A stretch of 7,901 nucleotides of DNA. Source: Methanoregulaceae archaeon (GTDB lineage: Archaea > Halobacteriota > Methanomicrobia > Methanomicrobiales > Methanospirillaceae). Where the stretch lies: positions 1-7,901 of the forward strand of contig JACTVF010000102.1 of assembly GCA_019695435.1 (NCBI GenBank). Direction: 5' to 3'. Position 1 is the first letter of the stretch, and every line of letters begins with the position of its first letter. This document shows, piece after piece, positions 1 through 7,354 of this stretch. Position numbers and translations under genes: made by a program. The notes below the pieces were generated by a model. That model did not search any database, had not been told where the DNA came from, and saw only the letters and a list, made by a program, of their open reading frames with translations.

Positions 1-1
1 T

Positions 2-901
2 GACCCCCATGATCCTCATGCCAGGATGTTTCTTCATTACGGGGATCTTTCCGATTCGGAACAGATCGCAAATATCATGTATAATTTCCAGCCGGATGAA
101 GTGTTTCACCTTGGTGCCCAGAGCCATGTCCGGGTAAGTTTCGAGACCCCTGAATATACCGGTAATGTCACGGCACTCGGCACTACCCGCCTTCTTGAGG
201 CAGTCCGACGCAGCAATCACGGGATGAAGTTTTACCAGGCCTCATCGAGTGAGATGTTTGGCTCTGCCTCCCCTCCGCAAAATGAAAAAACCCTCTTTTT
301 GCCCCGCAGTCCCTATGCATGCGCCAAACTTTATTCCTACTGGATGACCCGGAATTACCGTGAAGGGTACAGGATGTTTGCGGCAAATGGTATCCTCTTC
401 AATCATGAGTCCCCCCGGCGAGGAGAGACCTTCGTCACGAGAAAAATCACCCGGGGTATTGCCAGAATTCTCGCGAAAAAAGAACAATACCTGTACCTCG
501 GAAATCTCGATGCCCGCCGGGACTGGGGATTCGCACCCGAGTACGTGGAATGCATGTGGCAGATCCTCCAGCAGAAAGAAGCTGATGATTACGTGATCGG
601 TATCGGGGAAACGCATTCGGTAAAAGAGTTCCTCGACGCGGCATTCTCGTATGCAGGACTCGATGTTGATGAACATGTCAGGATCGACCCGAAATATTTC
701 CGGCCAACTGAGGTGGAGGTCTTAATCTCGGATCCGAAGAAGGCCCGGAAGAATCTTGGCTGGAATCCAAAAATCAAGTTTGACGACCTTGTCAAGATCA
801 TGATGGATGCCGATATGCGGGCAGCCGGCCTGGCCCCGGTCGGCGAAGGTGACAAGATACTGAAAAAGGCATTCCCGAAGAAATGGTGGAGACAGGATTG
901 A
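2..901 (+). CDS. gmd: GDP-mannose 4,6-dehydratase (5' end outside window)
   Basis: This NAD(P)-dependent short-chain dehydrogenase converts GDP-D-mannose to GDP-4-keto-6-deoxymannose in the cytoplasm, the first step to GDP-fucose and related deoxy sugars. The reading frame is open from base 2 ([18 protein letters not shown]), so the ATG at 26 is internal. Roughly 50 N-terminal residues, including the Rossmann glycine motif, lie upstream of the window. Numbering from the Met at base 26, the active-site stretch SSSEMFG is at 73-79, the YxxxK pair is Tyr97/Lys101, and the family signature [19 protein letters not shown] follows. [17 protein letters not shown] is also typical of Gmd, as is the C-terminal region. 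About 299 codons are visible; the family is usually 340-370 residues. It is followed 30 bases later by fcl, the next enzyme in the pathway, which supports the assignment. Confidence 0.96.
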   Translation, partial: DPHDPHARMFLHYGDLSDSEQIANIMYNFQPDEVFHLGAQSHVRVSFETPEYTGNVTALGTTRLLEAVRRSNHGMKFYQASSSEMFGSASPPQNEKTLFLPRSPYACAKLYSYWMTRNYREGYRMFAANGILFNHESPRRGETFVTRKITRGIARILAKKEQYLYLGNLDARRDWGFAPEYVECMWQILQQKEADDYVIGIGETHSVKEFLDAAFSYAGLDVDEHVRIDPKYFRPTEVEVLISDPKKARKNLGWNPKIKFDDLVKIMMDADMRAAGLAPVGEGDKILKKAFPKKWWRQD

Positions 902-913
902 ATACCGGTTTAA

Positions 914-1879
<966 letters not shown>

Positions 1880-1909
1880 AATAAGGATAAAATAATACGG
1901 GGATATCTC

Positions 1910-3175
1910 ATGCGGATTTCAGTAATCGGGACAGGTTATGTCGGATCGGTTACCGGTGCGTGTCTGGCAGAGACAGGATATGACGTTATCTTCGTTGACC
2001 GAAACAAGAAGAAACTCGATCTGATCAAATCCGGTAAAAGTCCTATTTTTGAACCGGGTCTTGAGGATCTGCTACAGAAAAACAGGAAAAAAATCTCGGT
2101 GACAACGGATCTGCGTGATGCGGTTGCGAATTCAGCTATTACGTTTATCTGTGTGGGTACTCCCCCAAAAAGAGATGGATCCAGCGACCTGAGCCAGGTC
2201 AAAGAGGTTTCACGAACCATCGGCAAAGCGCTCCGTTCAATTGACCGGTTTCATGTCATCGTTACCAAAAGCACGGTCATTCCCGGAACAAATGAAAATA
2301 TCGTACTACCCATCCTGGAGAAAGAATCAAAAAAGAAAGCATATGCCGATTTTGGGATCGCATCGAATCCTGAATTTCTCAAAGAAGGAACTGCAGTCGA
2401 TGATTTCTTCCATGCTGACCGGGTCGTTATCGGGACAAATGACCCCAAGACACAGGAGATCCTGGAAACATTCTACAAACCTCTGAATGCACCGGTATTT
2501 TCAACGACCCTGCGCATAGCAGAGATGATCAAGTACGCGAGCAATGCGTTCCTCGCGACAAAGATCAGTTTTGCCAATGAGATAGGGAACCTGTGCAAGG
2601 ATCTGGGGATCGACAGCTACGAAGTGTTTGAAGGCGTTGGCCTGGATGAAAGGATCAACCCGCATTTCTTCCGGTCCGGCATCGGGTTCGGGGGTTCCTG
2701 TTTCCCCAAAGATGTCAAGGCGCTCATTGCCTATGCAGACTCAAAGGGAGTACCGTCACGAATCCTGTCAGCTGTGATGGCCTTAAACGAGGACCAGCCG
2801 AAACGGCTGGTTGCCCTTCTTAAAAAACATATCAGACTACAAGGAAAAACAATCGGGATCCTCGGCCTTTCCTTCAAACCGGATACCGATGATATCCGCG
2901 AAAGCCGGGCGATCCCGGTCATCAGGCATCTCCGTAAAGCCGGAGCTTCCGTGATTGCCTATGATCCGATGGCGATGGAAAATTTCAGGCAGGTGATTCC
3001 GGATATCACCTATGCAGATTCCGCATCAGAAGTACTTTCAGCAGATGCCGTGCTCATCGTGACGGAATGGAAAGAATTTGAATCGCTTGATTATCACGGA
3101 AAACTTGTCATTGACGGGCGCAGGCTTGAGAAAGCGCAAAAAGAAGCCGCGGTTTATGAAGGTGTCTGCTGGTGA
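1910..3175 (+). CDS. ugd: UDP-glucose 6-dehydrogenase
   Basis: Oxidises UDP-glucose to UDP-glucuronate using two NAD+, supplying uronic acid for acidic polysaccharide. It is 421 residues, normal for the single-chain family. The N-terminal Rossmann motif GTGYVG is at 7-12, followed by the acidic Asp30 that favours NAD. SPIFEPGLEDLL (44-55) and VGTPP (82-86) are family motifs. Expected catalytic residues are present: Glu155 in NPEFLKEG, Lys208 and Asn212 in IKYASN, Cys264 in GFGGSCFPKD, and Asp268. The C-terminal UDP-binding domain begins near 312 with GKTIGILGLSFKPDTDDIRES. The ATG at 1910 is preceded by GGGGAT (1899-1904), a moderate ribosome-binding site. The stop codon overlaps the galU start, and GalU makes the substrate. 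A related enzyme such as UDP-N-acetylmannosamine dehydrogenase is possible but less likely given that neighbour. Confidence 0.93.
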   Translation: MRISVIGTGYVGSVTGACLAETGYDVIFVDRNKKKLDLIKSGKSPIFEPGLEDLLQKNRKKISVTTDLRDAVANSAITFICVGTPPKRDGSSDLSQVKEVSRTIGKALRSIDRFHVIVTKSTVIPGTNENIVLPILEKESKKKAYADFGIASNPEFLKEGTAVDDFFHADRVVIGTNDPKTQEILETFYKPLNAPVFSTTLRIAEMIKYASNAFLATKISFANEIGNLCKDLGIDSYEVFEGVGLDERINPHFFRSGIGFGGSCFPKDVKALIAYADSKGVPSRILSAVMALNEDQPKRLVALLKKHIRLQGKTIGILGLSFKPDTDDIRESRAIPVIRHLRKAGASVIAYDPMAMENFRQVIPDITYADSASEVLSADAVLIVTEWKEFESLDYHGKLVIDGRRLEKAQKEAAVYEGVCW

Positions 3176-4035
3176 GTAATAACGTCCGAAAAGCGGTCAT
3201 ACCTGCCGCAGGACTGGGGACGAGGTTTCTTCCGGTCACAAAATCGATGCCCAAGGAGATGCTGCCGATCATCGATAAACCGGTAATTCACTATGTCGTG
3301 GAGGAAGCAGCCGATTCAGGTATTGACGACATTCTTCTGATTACCGGAAGAGGGAAGCGGGCGATCGAGGATTATTTCGATGATGCGCCCGAGCTCCGGA
3401 TGCATCTTGAACGCCACGGCAAATCCCGAGAGCTCGATGCCCTCAATGAGATCTCCCGTTTTTCAGGGATCCATTTTGTCCGCCAGCGGGAACCGAAAGG
3501 TCTCGGCGATGCAGTTCTCTATGCCGAAAAGCACTGCGAAGGTGAACCGTTTGCAGTACTCCTCGGCGATGATATCATGAAGGATCATATTCCCTGCACG
3601 AAGCAGCTGATCGATGTCTTCAACAAAACCGGATCCTCTGTCATCGCCATCCAGGAAGTCCCGACAGAACAACTGAACCGGTATGGTATTGTGAGCGGGA
3701 AGGAATGCGGGAAAAACCTCCTCCTGCTTGACGATATCGTGGAAAAGCCGCGGCCGAACGATGCCCCGTCTAATTTCAGTTCCATCGGTAGGTATATCTT
3801 CACTCCGGCAATCTTCTCCTGCCTGAAGCGCACAACAAAAGGTGCCGGTGGTGAGGTCCAGCTCACCGATGCAATACGGCTCCTGATAAAAAAAGAGGAT
3901 GTCTATGCATACGTGTATCAGGGAAAGCGGTTTGATACCGGTGATAAGCTTGGGTATATCGAGACGATCATCGAGTATGCCCTTGATGATGAAGCCATGA
4001 AAGCACCTTTGCAGGCATTTCTCAAAAGAGCGTGA
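3172..4035 (+). CDS. galU: UTP--glucose-1-phosphate uridylyltransferase
   Basis: Forms UDP-glucose from UTP and glucose-1-phosphate in the cytoplasm. The 287-residue length suits the GalU family. The nucleotide-binding signature spans 11-33, with GLGTRFLP at 14-21 and PKEMLP at 27-32. GDD at 132-134 is the metal/nucleotide-binding acidic motif. VEKP (190-193), GRYIF (206-210) and GGEVQLTDAI (227-236) are further family signatures. The start is a GTG that shares four bases (GTGA) with the end of ugd. No later ATG is acceptable because the next in-frame one falls inside the signature motif. AGGTG at 3160-3164 can serve as ribosome-binding site. The overlap implies translational coupling to ugd, which fits a two-gene UDP-glucuronate module. 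A TDP-glucose pyrophosphorylase is less likely because the motif pattern is of the GalU type. Confidence 0.94.
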   Translation: MSNNVRKAVIPAAGLGTRFLPVTKSMPKEMLPIIDKPVIHYVVEEAADSGIDDILLITGRGKRAIEDYFDDAPELRMHLERHGKSRELDALNEISRFSGIHFVRQREPKGLGDAVLYAEKHCEGEPFAVLLGDDIMKDHIPCTKQLIDVFNKTGSSVIAIQEVPTEQLNRYGIVSGKECGKNLLLLDDIVEKPRPNDAPSNFSSIGRYIFTPAIFSCLKRTTKGAGGEVQLTDAIRLLIKKEDVYAYVYQGKRFDTGDKLGYIETIIEYALDDEAMKAPLQAFLKRA

Positions 4036-4039
4036 AACG

Positions 4040-4075
4040 ATGAAAGCCCTTGTCATCGCTTCGAATAGGAATTAA
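4040..4075 (+). other. 11-codon mini-ORF after galU, possible gene remnant
   Basis: Four bases after the galU stop an ATG opens a frame reading MKALVIASNRN before TAA. The peptide resembles the hydrophobic first beta-strand of a nucleotide-binding or glycosyltransferase fold, so it could be the surviving start of a deleted gene. It may equally be chance in a short spacer. There is no strong ribosome-binding site of its own. Confidence 0.15.
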
Positions 4076-4096
4076 AAAGGAATAGAAAAATATTTT
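4070..4096 (+). promoter_or_regulatory. AT-rich promoter candidate upstream of wzm
   Basis: The 90-base spacer between galU and wzm is the first sizeable gap in the cluster. It carries two TATA-like stretches, ATTAAAAA (4071-4078) and AAAAATATTTT (4086-4096). In an archaeon the first would place a transcript start near 4102, leaving room for the AGGATGA ribosome-binding site at 4112-4118 before the ATG at 4126. The second would give a very short leader. This is inferred from spacing only, and read-through from galU is also plausible. Confidence 0.3.
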
Positions 4097-4099
4097 CAA

Positions 4100-4109
4100 T
4101 GGTATACCA
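4100..4109. promoter_or_regulatory. Perfect 10-bp palindrome (TGGTATACCA), possible operator
   Basis: The ten bases equal their own reverse complement and lie between the TATA-like stretches and the wzm ribosome-binding site. This is where a repressor would block transcription initiation if the upstream TATA candidate is used. The symmetry does not extend further, and a 10-base palindrome can arise by chance. Confidence 0.2.
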
Positions 4110-4125
4110 ATAGGATGAAGAGAAA

Positions 4126-4989
4126 ATGACTTTACCCCCCATGGTGGCCCCACTTGCAACATCTGATGAGCGGGAACCTACGGTTAAGATCCGCCCACCC
4201 AAAAAATGGGTGCCGGTAGACCTGCACGAACTCTGGGCGTACCGGGAACTGATCACCTCATTTACGCTGCGCGACATCAAACTCCGGTACAAACAGACCG
4301 GCCTTGGGATTGCCTGGGCGGTTCTCCAGCCGCTCCTGACGATGCTCATCTTCACGATCTTTTTCGGGGGGCTCGCGAAGATCCCGTCCGATGGCGTACC
4401 GTATCCGCTGTTTGTGCTCGCGGCACTGCTGCCCTGGACGCTCTTTGCTTCAGGACTCACCCGTTCAACGACCAGTATGGTGACGGACGCAAACATCATG
4501 ACCAAGGTATACTTCCCACGAATGATCATACCCCTTGCCAATATCATTTCACCACTCGTGGATTTCGCAGTCTCCTTTGTGATCCTTATCATAATGATGG
4601 TCTACTATGGCTTTGCACCGACGCTTAACATTGTATTCCTGCCACTCTTTATCCTGCTCGCGCTAGGAACCTCGCTCGGGGTCGGGCTCTGGCTCTCGGC
4701 ATTGAATGTTAAGTACCGCGATTTCCAGTACACGGTTCCCTTCCTGATCCAGATCTGGATGTTTGCATCGCCGGTCGTGTATGCATCCAGCCTCGTGCCG
4801 GCATCGCTGCGTATTTGGTACGGTCTCAACCCGATGACGGGCGTGATTGAAGGGTTCCGGTGGGCACTTCTGGGTTCCGGAGCGCCCAGTGCGATGGTGC
4901 TTGTCTCGGTGGGCATGGTCATTGTGCTGCTCGTCTCCGGCATGTTTTACTTTAAGAGAATGGAGCAATATTATGCGGATATTGTGTGA
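4126..4989 (+). CDS. wzm: ABC-2 type polysaccharide export permease
   Basis: Membrane subunit of a Wzm/Wzt-type exporter that moves lipid-linked glycan across the cytoplasmic membrane. It has 287 residues, with a cytoplasmic N-terminus of about 60. The family motif RDIKLRYKQTGLGIAWAVLQP (positions 49-69) includes the amphipathic segment before the first helix. Six hydrophobic segments are visible at about 62-82, 93-113, 136-160, 166-192, 203-222 and 256-276. SALNVKYRDF and the FASPVVYA region are typical of the family. AGGATGA (4112-4118) supports the ATG at 4126; a second ATG five codons later is an alternative start. GC is high (about 57% in a counted stretch), like the sugar genes. The matching ATPase normally follows directly, but here it lies about 1.1 kb downstream, separated by an AT-rich gene. 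Confidence 0.94.
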   Translation: MTLPPMVAPLATSDEREPTVKIRPPKKWVPVDLHELWAYRELITSFTLRDIKLRYKQTGLGIAWAVLQPLLTMLIFTIFFGGLAKIPSDGVPYPLFVLAALLPWTLFASGLTRSTTSMVTDANIMTKVYFPRMIIPLANIISPLVDFAVSFVILIIMMVYYGFAPTLNIVFLPLFILLALGTSLGVGLWLSALNVKYRDFQYTVPFLIQIWMFASPVVYASSLVPASLRIWYGLNPMTGVIEGFRWALLGSGAPSAMVLVSVGMVIVLLVSGMFYFKRMEQYYADIV

Positions 4990-5045
4990 GATGGGAATAC
5001 TTGACTTTCCGGGGTTATCATAATTGGAAAAGCGAGGGCATATAA

Positions 5046-5957
5046 ATGACTTTGAATAGTGAAAAAACAGGTATTATATACAAATTTAAAAAAATCGTTT
5101 TAGATTTGTATTTAAGGATTCGGAAAAAACCAACATTTGAGAATCTATATCAAACAAATTTGGAACAACCAAAAAATCGGTTACTTTTAAAAGCTACTGC
5201 TGATGATATGAAAACAGCGGCTGAAGAATTAGCAGCAATAAAAATTGAAAATGTTGATGAAATTAACATTTTTCAATATACAAATAGAGTATCAATAGAA
5301 TTATCAAATCTTTGTAACTATTCGACGTTTCATAAAAAATGTCCACTTAGTTTTGAAGTAGATACTCGAATACTCCCTGCAAAAATTGTAATTAGCGTTT
5401 TGGATATTCTACATAAGTATCATTTCAAAGGAATGATAGCTTTTCATACATTTAATGAACCTTTGATAGATCCTAGATTGTTCAAATTCATTGAATATGC
5501 AAAAAAAAGTTGTCCTGATAGCACTATATATTTTTCAACAAATGGTTTCTATCTTGATCAGAATTTGGCAGATGAACTGGTTGAATGTGGATTGACGCGT
5601 CTTCATATTTCTGTATATTCGCCGAAAGAATATGAACGATTATCAAAAATTAAATTACCTATCCGTATTGATCTTGAAAAGATGATTTTATTAAATATAA
5701 TCCCAGAGTTATACCAATCACCAATTTTAAATGAAAAGACTCCTTGCCAAGCTCCACTAGGAGAAATTATTGTCACGCGAGATGGACAAATATCATTATG
5801 CTGCCGGGACTGGCAAAGAAGATATATTTTGGGTGATCTTAATGAAGAAACGTTGGAAGAAATCTTAAAACGAGGAAATCTTCAAGCTATCCATTCTCAT
5901 TTAAGTAAAGGGAACAGGTTATTCAATATATGCCAAAGGTGTAATTGGAGTAGATAG
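5046..5957 (+). CDS. Radical SAM/SPASM-like protein with non-canonical cluster motif
   Basis: A 303-residue protein, function unknown. The fold assignment rests on a radical-SAM-like core: RVSIELSNLC at 81-90, the GGEP-like FNEPLID at 136-142, FSTNG at 163-167 and LHISVY at 186-191. The C-terminal SPASM-like region has Cys234 in CQAPLGEI, TRDGQISLCCRDW with Cys252/Cys253, GDLNEETLEEIL, and Cys296-x2-Cys299. The usual CxxxCxxC for the catalytic cluster is absent. The equivalent segment has Cys90, His96 and Cys99 (C-x5-H-x2-C), so cluster ligation must differ or be lost. Residues 1-80 match nothing I recognise. The start has GAGGG at 5034-5038, seven bases upstream. GC is about 20-40% line by line, far below its neighbours, suggesting acquisition. 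Position inside an export locus suggests glycan or lipid-carrier modification, but this is only inference. Confidence 0.75.
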   Translation: MTLNSEKTGIIYKFKKIVLDLYLRIRKKPTFENLYQTNLEQPKNRLLLKATADDMKTAAEELAAIKIENVDEINIFQYTNRVSIELSNLCNYSTFHKKCPLSFEVDTRILPAKIVISVLDILHKYHFKGMIAFHTFNEPLIDPRLFKFIEYAKKSCPDSTIYFSTNGFYLDQNLADELVECGLTRLHISVYSPKEYERLSKIKLPIRIDLEKMILLNIIPELYQSPILNEKTPCQAPLGEIIVTRDGQISLCCRDWQRRYILGDLNEETLEEILKRGNLQAIHSHLSKGNRLFNICQRCNWSR

Positions 5958-5967
5958 TGAGGCATTC

Positions 5968-6072
5968 ATGATATTTTTTGGTTCTTCTGCTTGTTGGGGG
6001 ATTTATTCTACTTCTGGCGAATGGAATTTGCGACAGTCGTGGTGTGATGTGAAAAGTAGTTTTTTTGTCTGA
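5968..6072 (+). CDS. Possible 34-residue small protein between radical SAM gene and wzt
   Basis: ATG at 5968 opens 34 codons to TGA at 6070-6072. The ORF has a TGAGG ribosome-binding-like sequence at 5958-5962, five bases upstream and just after the radical-SAM stop. The peptide begins MIFFGSSACWGIYSTSGEW, and has two Cys (9 and 26), three Trp and a hydrophobic SSFFV end. It has no recognisable family. It could be a real small protein, a peptide substrate for the upstream SPASM-like protein, or chance. The spacer around it is otherwise free of coding signal. Confidence 0.22.
   Translation: MIFFGSSACWGIYSTSGEWNLRQSWCDVKSSFFV
6060..6066 (+). terminator. Run of seven T, weak archaeal-type terminator candidate
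   Basis: A run of seven T near the end of the 130-base spacer between the radical-SAM gene and wzt resembles the U-tracts that suffice for termination in many archaea. There is no convincing stem-loop before it. The run also falls inside the possible 34-codon ORF. If it terminates, wzt needs its own promoter, and I cannot see a clear one. Confidence 0.15.
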
Positions 6073-6078
6073 TGATAT

Positions 6079-6085
6079 GTGATCC
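6079..6085 (+). promoter_or_regulatory. Extended Shine-Dalgarno GTGATCC deciding the wzt start
   Basis: GTGATCC matches the 3' half of the full anti-SD complement AGGAGGTGATCC and ends two bases before the ATG at 6088. That register places the core pairing at a normal distance from 6088. The GTG at 6079, the alternative in-frame start, is itself part of this pairing sequence and has no good site of its own. Confidence 0.45.
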
Positions 6086-6087
6086 TG

Positions 6088-7353
6088 ATGTCTAACAATA
6101 TTGCTATCCAAGTCCGTGATCTTGGGAAAAGATATACTACAGGTGGATCTCCGGAAAAATACCATACCTTCCGGGATGCCATCGTCAATTCGGTGAAGGC
6201 ACCGTTCAGAAGATTGAACAGGCAGGGTGCTGACCGATCTGCGGATAAGTTCTGGGCGCTTAAAGACGTTTCATTCGATGTCCATCAAGGAGAGGTTGTC
6301 GGGATTATTGGTAGAAATGGTGCAGGTAAAAGTACTCTCCTTAAAATCCTCTCTAGAATAACAACACCTACTGAAGGGGGAGTAGACATTTATGGGCGTA
6401 TTGGCTCACTCCTTGAGGTGGGGACAGGTTTTCATCCGGAACTTACCGGGCGCGAGAATATTTTTTTAAATGGGTCCATCCTTGGGATGAAAAAAAGTGA
6501 AATTGAAGAAAAATTTGATGAGATCATAAAATTTTCTGAAATTGATAAGTTCATCGATACACCTGTGAAACGATATTCCAGTGGGATGTACGTCCGGCTT
6601 GCATTTGCGGTGGCTGCCCACCTGAACCCTGAAATACTTATTGTTGATGAAGTTCTTGCGGTAGGGGATACAGGGTTCCAGAAGAAGTGTCTCGGCAAGA
6701 TGGGGGAAATATCGAAGCAGGGAAAGACGGTATTATTTGTCAGCCACAATATGGCTGCTGTTTCGGCCTTATGTTCAAAAGCAATGGTGCTGAATCACGG
6801 TTCTATAATATATCCAATGGGAGATACGGATGAGGCGATCAAATACTATATCGACAGCATCAGCCAGAAATCTCTCACTGACTTAACAGAACGGAAGGAC
6901 CGCCAGGGCGAGGGAAAAATCCGGATTACCGGTTTTTTAATTTTGGACAAGGATGGAAATCGCCAGGTGGTTTTAGTATCCGGTCAATGGGTTGAATTTC
7001 AAATTCAATATGAATGTATATCTGAAAAAAAATTTAATCATGTAAGAAGTGATATTTCCATCTCATTGACATCAGGTAGGTTCATAACACTACTTAGTAA
7101 CACATTTTCTTCTGAATTATTTGATCAAATTGCTAAAAAAGGTCATTTTAGTTGTATTATTAAAAAATTACCTCTTTCCACAGGAGAATATTTTTTTAAT
7201 TTACAAATTCGCCAGAATGAATTAATTCAAGACTGGATACTTGAGGCTGTTCGAATTTCTGTTGTATCGGGAGATTTTTTTGGAACAGGAAAATTACCCC
7301 CATCATCACATAGTGGTGCGTTATTTGAACAACAATGGAAATATCTTGAATAA
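6088..7353 (+). CDS. wzt: ABC polysaccharide export ATPase with C-terminal substrate-recognition domain
   Basis: Cytoplasmic ATPase that pairs with Wzm to power glycan export. Starting at ATG 6088 it has 421 residues; a GTG at 6079 would add three. Typical Wzt N-terminus MSNNIAIQVRDLGKRY. Walker A GRNGAGKST is at 75-83, the family-specific LLEVGTGFHPELTGRENIFLNG region at about 108-129, signature YSSGM at 163-167, Walker B ILIVDEVLAVGD at 183-194, and the H-loop His at 220. From about 270 to the end is a beta-rich Wzt-C-like domain (GKIRITGF near 276, SGQWVEF at 298-304, LSTGEYFFNL at 363-372). In characterised O-antigen exporters this domain binds the modified chain terminus. ATPase-encoding DNA is about 40-50% GC, but the C-terminal domain falls to about 28%, indicating a mosaic gene. 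The gene lies apart from wzm and one base before the glycosyltransferase. Confidence 0.93.
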   Translation: MSNNIAIQVRDLGKRYTTGGSPEKYHTFRDAIVNSVKAPFRRLNRQGADRSADKFWALKDVSFDVHQGEVVGIIGRNGAGKSTLLKILSRITTPTEGGVDIYGRIGSLLEVGTGFHPELTGRENIFLNGSILGMKKSEIEEKFDEIIKFSEIDKFIDTPVKRYSSGMYVRLAFAVAAHLNPEILIVDEVLAVGDTGFQKKCLGKMGEISKQGKTVLFVSHNMAAVSALCSKAMVLNHGSIIYPMGDTDEAIKYYIDSISQKSLTDLTERKDRQGEGKIRITGFLILDKDGNRQVVLVSGQWVEFQIQYECISEKKFNHVRSDISISLTSGRFITLLSNTFSSELFDQIAKKGHFSCIIKKLPLSTGEYFFNLQIRQNELIQDWILEAVRISVVSGDFFGTGKLPPSSHSGALFEQQWKYLE

Positions 7354-7354
7354 T

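Noticed and set aside
26..28. ATG at 26 as the true start of gmd
   Set aside because: The frame is open upstream to the window edge and encodes family-like residues; the Rossmann motif needed for NADP binding would be missing.
1886..1898. AT-rich stretch before ugd as a TATA box
   Set aside because: It lies too close to the ugd ATG; a start about 25 bases downstream would fall inside the coding region.
3463..4056. Long antisense open frame opposite galU (197 codons)
   Set aside because: It lies fully opposite a strongly supported galU, has no recognisable motifs, and is the type of shadow frame common in GC-rich coding DNA.
5038..5047. CATATAAATG as a promoter for the radical-SAM gene
   Set aside because: The TATA-like bases overlap the start codon itself, so they cannot direct a transcript that includes it.
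4984..6051. Possible direct repeats flanking the radical-SAM insertion (GTGTGA near 4984 and 6042)
   Set aside because: Only six bases match exactly, which is expected by chance; no longer repeat or inverted terminal repeat was seen, so no mobile element is supported.
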